Shown here piece by piece: positions 44,848-53,807 of a stretch of DNA of 64,000 bases. Below the pieces are notes generated by a model. The model was given only the letters and a program-made list of their open reading frames with translations, searched no databases and was not told where the DNA came from. Source of the stretch: Burkholderiaceae bacterium (GTDB lineage Bacteria; Pseudomonadota; Gammaproteobacteria; Burkholderiales; Burkholderiaceae_C); contig JACKLJ010000003.1 of the NCBI GenBank assembly GCA_024235955.1, positions 395,201 through 459,200 of the forward strand, in the 5' to 3' direction. A program made the translations under genes and the position numbers. The number at the start of each line of letters is the position of its first letter. Position 1 is the stretch's first letter.

Positions 44848-45143
44848 CGCGTCTGTCCATCGTGCTGCTGGCAGCGGTGCTGGTCACGGCCATCTACCTG
44901 GTGCGCGTGCAGTACGAGTCGCGCCGGCTGGTGACCGAGCTCGATCGCGCCACGGTGCTGGCGCACCGGCTGGAGGTGGAGAAATCCAGCCTGGAGGTGG
45001 AGAAGCAGGCGCAGGCGACGTCGCTGCGGGTGGAGCAGATCGCCCAGCAGCGCCTGGGCATGCGCATGCCCACGCCGGCCATCACCGAATACGTGACGGC
45101 CAAGGCGCCCGTGGCCACCGCTTCGCAGGAGGCTGCACGATGA
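44844..45143 (+). CDS. ftsL: Cell division protein FtsL
   Basis: A 99-residue bitopic divisome protein. A single membrane helix near the N-terminus (SIVLLAAVLVTAIYLVRVQY) is followed by a periplasmic leucine-zipper-like coiled coil (LDRATVLAHRLEVEKSSLEV). It forms a complex with FtsB and FtsQ. Sequence is poorly conserved, so the call rests on size, topology and its place between rsmH and ftsI. It overlaps both neighbours by 4 bp. Confidence 0.9.
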   Translation: MTRLSIVLLAAVLVTAIYLVRVQYESRRLVTELDRATVLAHRLEVEKSSLEVEKQAQATSLRVEQIAQQRLGMRMPTPAITEYVTAKAPVATASQEAAR

Positions 45144-46879
45144 AGAGCCTGCGCTATACCTCCAGCCCGCTGCTGGCTTCGCGCACGCCCGTGTGGCGCA
45201 GCAAGTTCATCGTCGCCATGCTGCTGCTGGCGTTCGTGGGGCTGATCGGCCGCGCCGTTTATGTGCAGGTCATCAACAACGCGTTCTTCCAGCGCCAGGG
45301 CGAGGTGCGCTTCGCCCGCACGCTGGATTTGCCGGCCAGCCGCGGCCGCATCCTGGACCGCAACGGTCTCATCCTGGCGTCCAGCGTGGTGGCGCCCAGC
45401 ATTTGGGCCATTCCGGAGGATGTGGACAAGGATCCCGCCAAACGGCGCCAGCTGGCCAAGCTGCTGGACATGAGCGTGGCCGACCTCAACGCCAAGCTGA
45501 AGGACGAGGAAAAGAACTTCGTCTGGCTCAAGCGCCAGGTCGACGAGCCGGTGGCCAAGCAGATCGCCGAGCTGAAGATCGCGGGGATCTACCAGCGCCG
45601 GGAATACAAGCGCAAGTACCCGGAAGGTGCGGCCGCCGCGCACGTGGTGGGCTTCACCAACGTCGAGAACAAGGGCATCGAAGGGGCGGAGCTGTCCTTC
45701 GACAAGGCGCTGATCGGCCGCGCCGGTTCGCGCCGCGTCATCAAGGACCGCCTCGGCCGCGTGGTCGAGGAGGTCGGCGACGAGGTGCCGCCGGTGGACG
45801 GCCAGGACATCCAGCTGTCCATCGATTCCAAGGTGCAGTTCTTCGCCTACCAGAAGCTGCGCGACGCCGTCACCACCCACAAGGCCAAATCCGGCAGCGT
45901 GGTGGTGCTCGATTCGCAGACCGGCGAGGTGCTGGCCATGGCCAACTACCCGAGCTACGACCCTGGCGACCGTGCCGACCTGTCGGGGCCGCAGCTGCGC
46001 AACCGCGCGCTGACCGACACCTTCGAGCCCGGCTCCACCATGAAGCCCATCACCGTGGGCATGGCGCTGGACGCTGGCAAGGTGACGCCCAAGACCTTGA
46101 TCAACACCTCGCCAGGCAGTTACCAGCTCGACAAGTTCACCATCCGCGATACCCACAACTACGGCACGCTCACGGTGGAGGGCGTGATCCAGAAGTCCAG
46201 CAACGTGGGCGCGCTGAAGATCGCCCAGCGCCTGACGCCGCATCTGATGTGGGACACCTACACGGCACTCGGCTACGGACAGAAGCCCGAACTCATGTTC
46301 CCCGGCGCCGCCATCGGCCGGGTGCGGCCCTGGAAGAGCTGGAAGCCGGTGGAGCAAGCCACCATGGCTTATGGCTACGGCCTGTCGGCCTCGCTGTTCC
46401 AGATGGCGCATTCGTACACCGCCTTCGCTCACGACGGCGAGGTGATCCAGGCCACGCTGCGCAAGGTGCCGGAGGGCACGTCCGTGCACGGCGTGAAGGT
46501 GTTCACCGAGCCCACGGCGCGCGAGATCCGCCACATGCTGCAGATGGCCGCCGGCCCCGGTGGCACCGGCCAGCGCGCGCAGACCGTGGGCTATTCGGTG
46601 GGCGGCAAGTCCGGCACGGCGCGCAAGCAGGTGGGCAAGGGCTATGCCAGCGGCAAGTACCGCGCCTGGTTCACCGGCATGGCGCCGATCGACAAACCGC
46701 GCATCATCGTCGCGGTCATGGTCGACGAGCCGAGCAATGGCGAGTTCTACGGTGGCGCCGTGGCGGCCCCGGTGTTCAGCGAGGTGGTGCAGCAGACCCT
46801 GCGCCTGATGGGCGTGCAGCCGGACATGGCGGTCAAGCCCGAAATCGTGAACAACAACAACGTGGAGGAGTCGTTTTGA
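45140..46879 (+). CDS. ftsI: Peptidoglycan transpeptidase FtsI (PBP3)
   Basis: A 579-residue class B penicillin-binding protein for septal cross-linking. Membrane anchor at about 20-42 (FIVAMLLLAFVGLIGRAV), dimerisation domain beginning LPASRGRILDRNG, and transpeptidase motifs S299-T-M-K (SxxK) in FEPGSTMKPITV, SSNVG (SxN) and KSGTA (KTG-type). Length matches E. coli FtsI (588). ATG 45140 overlaps ftsL; the stop overlaps the murE TTG. Confidence 0.97.
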   Translation: MKSLRYTSSPLLASRTPVWRSKFIVAMLLLAFVGLIGRAVYVQVINNAFFQRQGEVRFARTLDLPASRGRILDRNGLILASSVVAPSIWAIPEDVDKDPAKRRQLAKLLDMSVADLNAKLKDEEKNFVWLKRQVDEPVAKQIAELKIAGIYQRREYKRKYPEGAAAAHVVGFTNVENKGIEGAELSFDKALIGRAGSRRVIKDRLGRVVEEVGDEVPPVDGQDIQLSIDSKVQFFAYQKLRDAVTTHKAKSGSVVVLDSQTGEVLAMANYPSYDPGDRADLSGPQLRNRALTDTFEPGSTMKPITVGMALDAGKVTPKTLINTSPGSYQLDKFTIRDTHNYGTLTVEGVIQKSSNVGALKIAQRLTPHLMWDTYTALGYGQKPELMFPGAAIGRVRPWKSWKPVEQATMAYGYGLSASLFQMAHSYTAFAHDGEVIQATLRKVPEGTSVHGVKVFTEPTAREIRHMLQMAAGPGGTGQRAQTVGYSVGGKSGTARKQVGKGYASGKYRAWFTGMAPIDKPRIIVAVMVDEPSNGEFYGGAVAAPVFSEVVQQTLRLMGVQPDMAVKPEIVNNNNVEESF

Positions 46880-48390
46880 GCGCGCCCGCCCAGCTCGACA
46901 CGCCGCGCGAGGCCGCCGCCTGGCTGCACGCGCGCGTGCGCGGTGCGCTGTCCACCGACAGCCGCGCTGTGGGCGTGGGCGACGGCTTCATTGCCTGGCC
47001 CGGTGCCGCCACCGACGGCCGCCGCTTCGTCGGCGACGCGCTGGCGCAGGGCGCTTCCGCGGTATTGGTGGAGCGCGAAGGTGCCGACGCGTTCAGTTTC
47101 GACGCGCCCCAGGTCGCCACCTATCCGGGCCTGAAGGCTGCCACCGGTCTGGTGGCCGAGGCCTACTACGAATCTCCCTCGCAGCAACTGCGCGTGGTGG
47201 CCATCACCGGCACCAATGGCAAGACCTCCAGTGCCTGGTGGCTGGCGGCGGCGCTATCCAGACTGGAGCGCATGGCGCTTGCTCCGTGTGGTCTGGTGGG
47301 TACTCTAGGCATCGGTGTGCCGCCCCATGTGGAATACAACGGCTTGACCACGCCGGATCCCGTGCTGCTGCAGCGCCGCCTGCGCGGCTTCGTGGACGAC
47401 GGGGTAAAGGCCTGCGTGATGGAGGCCTCCTCCATCGGTCTGGTCGAGCACCGTCTGGCCGGGACCGCCATCGAGGTGGCGGTGTTCACCAACTTCACGC
47501 AGGACCATCTCGACTACCACGGTGGCATGGCGGCCTACTGGGACGCCAAGGCGGCGCTGTTCGACTGGTCGGGGCTGAAGGCCGCGGTGGTCAACATCGA
47601 CGACCCGCACGGCGAAGCCTTGGTGGAACGCGTCGCCGCCCGCGGCCTGCCGGTCTGGACGGTGTCGCAGTGCGGCGCCGCCGCGCTGCGCGCCGAGCGC
47701 GTGCAGCACGGCACCGACGGCCTGGCTTTCGATGTCGTGGAAGGCTCGTCTTCGGAACATCTGGCCACGGCCCTGGTCGGCGACTACAACATCTCGAACC
47801 TGCTCGGCGTGCTGGGCGCATTGCGCGCGCTCGGCGTGCCGCTGGCCGATGCCGTGGCTGCCTGCGCCGGCTTGCCCGCCGTGCCGGGTCGCATGGAACG
47901 CGTGGGGGCGACGCAGGCCGGTGAGCCGGTCGTGGTGGTGGACTACGCGCATACCCCCGATGCCCTGGTGCAGGCGTTGGCCGCGCTGCGCCCGCTGGCC
48001 GACGCGCGCGGCGGTCGCCTGTGGTGCGTGTTCGGCTGCGGCGGCAACCGCGACGCCGGCAAGCGTCCGCTGATGGCCCTTGCGGCACAAGACCGTGCCG
48101 ACGCCGTCGTGCTGACCAGCGACAACCCGCGCTGGGAAGACCCGGCCGCGATCCTGCGCGACATCGAGGCAGGTTTCGATGGGTTCCAGCCAGCTCACGT
48201 GGATATCGACCGTGCCCGCGCCATCGCGTGGGCCGTGGCGCACGCCGCAGCAGCCGATGTGGTGCTGCTGGCCGGCAAGGGGCACGAGGACTACCAGGAA
48301 ATCGCCGGTGAGCGCCGCCCCCTGGCCGATCAGGCGCTGGCCGCCGCCGCGCTGGCAGCGCGGCGCGATGGTCGGGAGATGGCGGCATGA
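46876..48390 (+). CDS. murE: UDP-MurNAc-tripeptide synthetase (meso-DAP-adding)
   Basis: A 504-residue Mur ligase that adds meso-diaminopimelate to UDP-MurNAc-L-Ala-D-Glu. The ATP motif is ITGTNGKTSS; the specificity motif DNPR (in TSDNPRWEDP) marks meso-DAP enzymes. The start is TTG 46876 inside the ftsI stop (TTGA), with GGAGGAG 6-12 bp upstream. A long read-through frame from 45193 exists but is the out-of-frame shadow of ftsI. It overlaps murF by 4 bp. Confidence 0.95.
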   Translation: MSAPAQLDTPREAAAWLHARVRGALSTDSRAVGVGDGFIAWPGAATDGRRFVGDALAQGASAVLVEREGADAFSFDAPQVATYPGLKAATGLVAEAYYESPSQQLRVVAITGTNGKTSSAWWLAAALSRLERMALAPCGLVGTLGIGVPPHVEYNGLTTPDPVLLQRRLRGFVDDGVKACVMEASSIGLVEHRLAGTAIEVAVFTNFTQDHLDYHGGMAAYWDAKAALFDWSGLKAAVVNIDDPHGEALVERVAARGLPVWTVSQCGAAALRAERVQHGTDGLAFDVVEGSSSEHLATALVGDYNISNLLGVLGALRALGVPLADAVAACAGLPAVPGRMERVGATQAGEPVVVVDYAHTPDALVQALAALRPLADARGGRLWCVFGCGGNRDAGKRPLMALAAQDRADAVVLTSDNPRWEDPAAILRDIEAGFDGFQPAHVDIDRARAIAWAVAHAAAADVVLLAGKGHEDYQEIAGERRPLADQALAAAALAARRDGREMAA

Positions 48391-49808
48391 GCGCCATGCA
48401 ACTGACCCTGGCGCAGGCGGCCGGCTGGCTGACTGGCGCACAGGTGGTGGGCGACAGCGCCACCGCCGTGGCGCGCGTGCACAGCGACACACGCACGCTG
48501 CGCCCGGGAGATCTCTTCGTCGCGCTGAAGGGCGAGCGCTTCGACGCGGCGCAGTTCCTGGCGCAGGCGCGCACGCAGGGCGCGGTCGCGGCGCTCTGCC
48601 AGCGCGACGCTCGCGGCTTGCTGGAGGCCGCCGGGCTGCCCGGAATCCTGGTCGACGACGTGCGCCGTGCGCTCGGCGAGCTGGCGCACGGCTGGCGCCG
48701 CCAGTTCGAGTTGCCGTTGATCGCGGTGACCGGCAGCAATGGCAAGACCACGGTCACCCAAATGATCGCCAGCATCCTGCGCGCCTGGCAGGGCGATGGC
48801 TCGTTGGCCACGCAGGGCAACTTCAACAACGACATCGGTCTGCCGCTGACGCTGCTGCGCCTGCGGCCCGAGCACCGCGCGGCCGTGGTGGAACTCGGCA
48901 TGAACCATCCGGGCGAGATCGCGCAGCTGGCCGCCATCGCCGAGCCGACGGTGGCGTTGGTCAACAACGCGCAGCGCGAGCACCAGGAATTCATGGCCTC
49001 GGTGGAGGCCGTGGCGGCGGAGAACGGCAGCGTGTTCGGCGCCCTGCGGGCCGATGGCGCGGCGGTGTTCCCGGCAGGGGATACCTATCAAAACCTCTGG
49101 TTATCGGCAGCTGACGGGTGCAGGCAGCTATTGTTTGGAGAGCAATCTGCCGGTGCCCAGGTGTTCACGCGCAGCGCTGCCTGGTCGGTGGACCACTGGC
49201 AGTTGCGCGCAGCCACGCCGGCGGGCGACGTCCAGGCCACCGTGCATGTGGCTGGCCGTCACAACGTGCGCAATGCCCTGGCTGCGCTGGCGTGTGCCAG
49301 TGCTGCCGGCGTGCCGGTGGCGGCTATGGCGGCTGGGCTGAGCGCGTTCCGCGCGGTGGCCGGGCGGTCGCGCGCGTTGCGGCTGGAGCATGCGGGTCGC
49401 GCCATTGTCGTGATCGACGACAGCTACAACGCCAACCCGGACTCGGTGCGCGCCGCCATCGACGTGCTGGCCGAACTGCCGGGCCCGCGCCTGCTGGTGC
49501 TGGGCGACATGGGTGAGGTGGGTGACCAGGGCCCGGCCTTCCATGTGGAGGTGGGCGAGCACGCGCGGCAGCAGGGTATCGAGCGCCTGTTCACGCATGG
49601 CACGCTGGCGCGGCACGCTGCCGAAGCGTTTGGCGCCGGCGCCCGGCATTTCGACGACATGGCTGCGCTGCAGGCTGCCGCGTGCGCCGCGCTGGACGAG
49701 GTGGCCAGCATCGTTGTCAAGGGCTCGCGCTTCATGAAGATGGAGCGGGTGCTCCAGGCGCTCGGTGCCGGCGAAGCCGCGGAAAAGGGGGTGGCCCATG
49801 CTGGTTAG
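48387..49808 (+). CDS. murF: UDP-MurNAc-pentapeptide synthetase MurF
   Basis: A 473-residue Mur ligase that adds D-Ala-D-Ala. The ATP motif is VTGSNGKTTVTQM; ELGMNHPGEIAQL and IDDSYNANPDS are further conserved sites. Residues about 234-254 (YQNLWLSAADGCRQLLFGEQ) are encoded by a reversed copy of the dispersed repeat. They lie at a variable surface loop between the central domain strands, and length is close to that of relatives, so the change seems tolerated. ATG 48387 overlaps murE. mraY begins inside the last codons. Confidence 0.95.
   Translation: MSAMQLTLAQAAGWLTGAQVVGDSATAVARVHSDTRTLRPGDLFVALKGERFDAAQFLAQARTQGAVAALCQRDARGLLEAAGLPGILVDDVRRALGELAHGWRRQFELPLIAVTGSNGKTTVTQMIASILRAWQGDGSLATQGNFNNDIGLPLTLLRLRPEHRAAVVELGMNHPGEIAQLAAIAEPTVALVNNAQREHQEFMASVEAVAAENGSVFGALRADGAAVFPAGDTYQNLWLSAADGCRQLLFGEQSAGAQVFTRSAAWSVDHWQLRAATPAGDVQATVHVAGRHNVRNALAALACASAAGVPVAAMAAGLSAFRAVAGRSRALRLEHAGRAIVVIDDSYNANPDSVRAAIDVLAELPGPRLLVLGDMGEVGDQGPAFHVEVGEHARQQGIERLFTHGTLARHAAEAFGAGARHFDDMAALQAAACAALDEVASIVVKGSRFMKMERVLQALGAGEAAEKGVAHAG
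49087..49147 (-). repeat. Dispersed palindromic repeat inside murF
   Basis: On the minus strand: TCTCCAAACAATAGCTGCC, TGCACCCGTCA, then CAGAGGTTTTG. It aligns well with the copy at 36976-37036, including the flanking AGCAAT. It is translated in frame within MurF. Confidence 0.8.
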
Positions 49809-50976
49809 CGTGGCCGCCTGGCTGCAATCGCTCTCGCCGGAACTGGGCTTCCTGCGGGTGTTCCAGTACCTCACGTTCCGCGCCGTGATGGCGGCGACGA
49901 CGGCACTGCTGATCGGCGTGATCGCCGGCCCCTGGGTGATCCGCAAGCTGGCCGAGCTGAAGATCGGCCAGCCGGTGCGCGGCTACGCCATGGAGACGCA
50001 CCTGTCCAAGAGCGGCACGCCCACCATGGGTGGCGTGCTGATCCTGATGGCGATCGCCGTCTCCACCCTGCTGTGGTTCGACTGGACCAACCGCTTCGTG
50101 TGGATCGTGCTGCTGGTGACCCTGGGGTTCGGCGCCATCGGTTGGGTCGACGACTGGCGCAAGGTGGTCAACAAGGACCCGGAAGGCATGCGTTCGCGCG
50201 AGAAGTACTTCTGGCAGTCGGTGATCGGCCTGGTGGCCGCGCTGCTGCTGGTGTTCAGCATTTCCGGCGACACCAATGCCCATGTGATGCAACTGATCTA
50301 CGAGTGGGTGCGCTCGGGCTTCACCATCGACCTTCCGCCCGCGGCCGGTCTGCTGGTGCCCTTCTTCAAGGAAGTCAGCTACCCCCTGGGTGTGCTGGGT
50401 TTCGTGGTGCTCAGCTACCTGGTGATCGTGGGCTCCAGCAACGCCGTGAACCTGACCGACGGGCTGGACGGCCTGGCGATCATGCCGGTGGTCATGGTCG
50501 GTTCGTCGCTGGGCGTGTTTGCCTACGTCACGGGCAGCACCGTGTATTCGCGCTACCTGCTGTTCCCGCACATTCCAGGGGCCGGCGAGCTGCTGATCTT
50601 CTGTTCCGCCATGGCCGGTGCGGGCCTGGCCTTCCTGTGGTTCAACGCCCATCCGGCGCAGGTGTTCATGGGCGACGTGGGCGCGCTGGCACTGGGCGGC
50701 GCGCTGGGCACCATCGCGGTGATCGTGCGGCAGGAGATCGTGCTGGCCGTGATGGGCGGGGTGTTCGTCGCTGAAGCGCTGTCGGTGATGGCGCAGGTGC
50801 TGTATTTCAAGTACACCAAGCGGCGCTATGGGGAAGGCCGGCGGTTGCTGAAGATGGCGCCGCTGCATCACCATTTCGAGAAGAGTGGTTGGGCCGAGAC
50901 GCAGGTCGTGGTGCGGTTCTGGATCGTCACCATGCTGCTGTGCCTGATCGGCCTCACCACCCTGAAGCTGAGGTAG
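49798..50976 (+). CDS. mraY: Phospho-MurNAc-pentapeptide transferase MraY
   Basis: A 392-residue integral membrane enzyme that makes lipid I from UDP-MurNAc-pentapeptide and undecaprenyl phosphate. About ten helices; the acidic active-site motifs are seen in GWVDDWRKV, NLTDGLDGLAI and the His-rich loop MAPLHHHFEKSGW. The start is ATG 49798, overlapping the murF end by 11 bp; upstream in-frame codons lie within murF. Length 392 is slightly above E. coli (360), with an extra loop at about 145-175. Confidence 0.97.
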   Translation: MLVSVAAWLQSLSPELGFLRVFQYLTFRAVMAATTALLIGVIAGPWVIRKLAELKIGQPVRGYAMETHLSKSGTPTMGGVLILMAIAVSTLLWFDWTNRFVWIVLLVTLGFGAIGWVDDWRKVVNKDPEGMRSREKYFWQSVIGLVAALLLVFSISGDTNAHVMQLIYEWVRSGFTIDLPPAAGLLVPFFKEVSYPLGVLGFVVLSYLVIVGSSNAVNLTDGLDGLAIMPVVMVGSSLGVFAYVTGSTVYSRYLLFPHIPGAGELLIFCSAMAGAGLAFLWFNAHPAQVFMGDVGALALGGALGTIAVIVRQEIVLAVMGGVFVAEALSVMAQVLYFKYTKRRYGEGRRLLKMAPLHHHFEKSGWAETQVVVRFWIVTMLLCLIGLTTLKLR

Positions 50977-50979
50977 GCG

Positions 50980-52515
50980 ATGGAAACGCAAGCACCTCGG
51001 CACGTGTTGATTCTGGGGCTGGGCCTGTCCGGCCTGGCGATGGCGCGCTGGTGCGCGCGCGCCGGCGCGCGGCTGACCGTGGCGGACACGCGCGAAGCGC
51101 CGCCGCAGTTGGGCGCGCTCCAGCGGGAATTGCCAGAGGCGCGTTTCGTCAGCGGAACGTTTGATGCGCGCCTGCTGGGCGAGGGTGAAGACGCTGTTCA
51201 CGCCGTCTACCGCAGCCCGGGCCTGGCGCCGGCGGAGCTGGATGTGCTGCTGTCTGCGGCGCGGGATCAGGGGCTACCGGTATCAGGCGAACTTGGCCTT
51301 TTTGCCGAAGCGCTGGCCGGGCTGAAGGCCGGACGCGCCTATGCGCCCCAGGTGCTGGCGGTGACCGGCACCAACGGCAAGACCACCGTCACCGCGCTCG
51401 CCGGGCAACTGGTGGAGCGTGCCGGCAAGACGGTGGTGATGGCCGGCAACATCGGCCCAACGCTGCTCGACACGCTGCAAACCGCGCTGGACCAGGAGCA
51501 GCTGCCCGAGGTGTGGGTGCTGGAACTGTCCAGCTTCCAGCTCGATGCGGCCGAAGGCTTCGAGCCCACCGCGGCCACCGTGCTCAATGTCACCCAGGAC
51601 CACCTCGACTGGCACGGCGGCATGGATGCCTATGCCGCTGCCAAGGCCAAGGTGTTCGGCCAGACGGGCGCGATGGTGCTGAACCGTGACGACCCGCGCG
51701 TGATGGCCATGGCGCCGCAGCCCGAGCGTGCCAAGCAGGCCAAGGCAGCACCGCCGCCGCGCACGGTGATCACCTTTGGCGCCGGGGCACCGGAGCGGCC
51801 TGGCGACTTCGGCATCGACCAGGTCAACGGCATGGCGTGGCTGGTGCGGGCCTTGCCGGCCGACGAGACGCTGCGCCGCCGCAAGGACGCGGAGGAAGAG
51901 CTGCACCTGCAGCACCTGATGCCCGCCGATGCCCTGCGCATCCGCGGTCGTCACAATGCCGTCAATGCACTGGCCGCGCTGGCGCTGGCCAGCTGCGCGG
52001 ACTGCGCACTGGCGCCCATGCTGTTCGGCCTACGCGAATACCGCGGCGAGCCGCACCGCGTGGAATCCATCGGCGTCCTGGATGGCGTCGAATATTTCGA
52101 CGACAGCAAGGGCACCAATGTGGGGGCCACGGTGGCGGCGCTGAACGGCCTGGGTGCCGAGCGGCGGCTGGTGGTCGTTCTGGGGGGCGATGGCAAGGGG
52201 CAGGATTTCTCGCCGCTGGCCGAGCCCGTGGCGCGCAGCGCGCGCGCGGTGCTGCTGATCGGGCGCGACGCCGCGCCGATCCGGCAGGCGCTGGTGGAGG
52301 CCGGCGTGCGGGTGCCGATGCACGATGCGCCCGATCTGCCGCAGGCCGTGCAGCAGGCCGCCGCACTTGCCCAGTCTGGCGATGCGGTGTTGCTCTCGCC
52401 GGCCTGTGCCAGCCTGGACATGTTCCGCAACTACGAGCATCGCGCCCAGGTGTTCCATAAGGCCGTGCAGGCGCTGGCAGCCGAACGCGGCGCCATGCTG
52501 GAGGGCGTCGCATGA
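50980..52515 (+). CDS. murD: UDP-MurNAc-L-alanine:D-glutamate ligase MurD
   Basis: A 511-residue Mur ligase adding D-glutamate. ATP motif VTGTNGKTTVTAL, the LSSFQLDAAEGF and NVTQDHLDWHGG motifs and DDSKGTNVGATVAAL are intact. It is longer than E. coli MurD (438) because of an insert at about 245-320 with a charged helix (ADETLRRRKDAEEELHLQHL). The start ATG 50980 follows mraY by 3 bp. It overlaps ftsW by 4 bp. Confidence 0.96.
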   Translation: METQAPRHVLILGLGLSGLAMARWCARAGARLTVADTREAPPQLGALQRELPEARFVSGTFDARLLGEGEDAVHAVYRSPGLAPAELDVLLSAARDQGLPVSGELGLFAEALAGLKAGRAYAPQVLAVTGTNGKTTVTALAGQLVERAGKTVVMAGNIGPTLLDTLQTALDQEQLPEVWVLELSSFQLDAAEGFEPTAATVLNVTQDHLDWHGGMDAYAAAKAKVFGQTGAMVLNRDDPRVMAMAPQPERAKQAKAAPPPRTVITFGAGAPERPGDFGIDQVNGMAWLVRALPADETLRRRKDAEEELHLQHLMPADALRIRGRHNAVNALAALALASCADCALAPMLFGLREYRGEPHRVESIGVLDGVEYFDDSKGTNVGATVAALNGLGAERRLVVVLGGDGKGQDFSPLAEPVARSARAVLLIGRDAAPIRQALVEAGVRVPMHDAPDLPQAVQQAAALAQSGDAVLLSPACASLDMFRNYEHRAQVFHKAVQALAAERGAMLEGVA

Positions 52516-53807
52516 GCGCCATCACGGACCGCCTGCTGGGCGTGCCGGCGCCTGCGGGCAAGCCGGCCAAGGCCAAGGGCGGCAAGCGCGCCAGGCGCGA
52601 CACCAGCAGCGAAGTGCTGCCTGTGCGCATCTCCGGCTCCGAATACGGCCGCACCACCAGCATGCCGACGCGTCTGCTCGGCTTCGACCAGGCGCTGATC
52701 TGGGCCGTGGTGGCGCTGCTCGCCTGGGGCCTGGTGATGGTGTATTCGGCCACCATCGCCATGCCGGACAACCCGCGCTTCGCCCGTTACTCGCCCAACT
52801 ATTTCGTGTTCCGTCACGCGGCCTGGCTGGCGCTGTCGCTGCTGGCGGCACTGGTGGTGTTCCAGGTGCGCATGAGCTGGTGGGAGCGCGCGGCGCCCTG
52901 GCTGTTCGTGATCAGCCTGGCCATGCTGATCGCGGTGCTGATTCCGCATGTTGGCACGGTGGTCAACGGCGCGCGGCGCTGGATCGCTCTGGGGCCGATG
53001 AACTTCCAGCCGTCGGAGGTCGCCAAGCTCGCGGTGCTGCTCTACGCCGCCGACTACATGGTGCGCAAGATGGATGTGAAGGAGCGTTTTTTCCGCGCCG
53101 TGCTGCCCATGGCCGTGGCGGTGGGCGTGGTGGGCTTCCTGCTGCTGGCCCAGCCCGACATGGGCGCCTTCATGGTGATTGCGGTGATCGCCATGGGCAT
53201 CCTGTTCCTGGGCGGTGTGAACGCGCGCATGTTCTTCCTGATCGCCACCATCCTGGTGGTGGCCTTCGCCGGCATGATCGCTGCGTCCGAGTGGCGGCGC
53301 GAGCGCATCTTCGCCTACCTCGATCCGTGGACCGAGGAGCACGCGCTGGGCAAGGGCTACCAGCTTTCGCACGCGCTGATCGCCATCGGCCGCGGCGAGA
53401 TCTTCGGCGTCGGCCTCGGCGGCAGCATCGAGAAGCTGCACTGGTTGCCGGAGGCGCACACCGACTTCCTGATGGCCGTGATCGGCGAGGAGTTCGGCCT
53501 GGTCGGCGTGATGTGCGTGATCGCGCTGTTCTTCTGGATCACGCGTCGCATCATGGTGATCGGCCGCCAGGCCATCGCGCTGGACCGTGTGTTCTCGGGC
53601 CTGGTGGCGCAGGGCATCGGCCTCTGGCTGGGCTTCCAGGCCTTCATCAACATCGGCGTGAACCTGGGCGCGCTGCCGACCAAGGGGCTGACACTGCCCT
53701 TCATGAGCTACGGCGGCTCCGCCATCCTGGTGAACATGGCGGCGATCGCCATCGTGCTGCGGGTGGATGTCGAGAACCGCCAGCTGATGCGTGGAGGTCG
53801 CCCTTGA
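52512..53807 (+). CDS. ftsW: Septal peptidoglycan glycosyltransferase FtsW
   Basis: A 431-residue SEDS-family lipid II polymerase that works with FtsI. About ten membrane helices; the SEDS motifs GARRWIALGPMNFQPSEVAK and KGLTLPFMSYGGS are present, as is the WLPEAHTDFLMAVIGEEFG stretch with the catalytic Asp region. Residues 1-50 form a basic cytosolic tail (KPAKAKGGKRARRDTSS). It overlaps murD and murG by 4 bp each. Confidence 0.96.
   Translation: MSAITDRLLGVPAPAGKPAKAKGGKRARRDTSSEVLPVRISGSEYGRTTSMPTRLLGFDQALIWAVVALLAWGLVMVYSATIAMPDNPRFARYSPNYFVFRHAAWLALSLLAALVVFQVRMSWWERAAPWLFVISLAMLIAVLIPHVGTVVNGARRWIALGPMNFQPSEVAKLAVLLYAADYMVRKMDVKERFFRAVLPMAVAVGVVGFLLLAQPDMGAFMVIAVIAMGILFLGGVNARMFFLIATILVVAFAGMIAASEWRRERIFAYLDPWTEEHALGKGYQLSHALIAIGRGEIFGVGLGGSIEKLHWLPEAHTDFLMAVIGEEFGLVGVMCVIALFFWITRRIMVIGRQAIALDRVFSGLVAQGIGLWLGFQAFINIGVNLGALPTKGLTLPFMSYGGSAILVNMAAIAIVLRVDVENRQLMRGGRP

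Noticed and set aside
45193..46875. Read-through extension of murE across ftsI
   Set aside because: The frame is Arg/Gly-rich in the ftsI region and has no homology. murE proper starts at TTG 46876 with a ribosome site.
52325..53803. Read-through extension of murG across ftsW
   Set aside because: Same reason: it is out of frame with ftsW, and the GGTGG start motif of MurG begins at TTG 53804.
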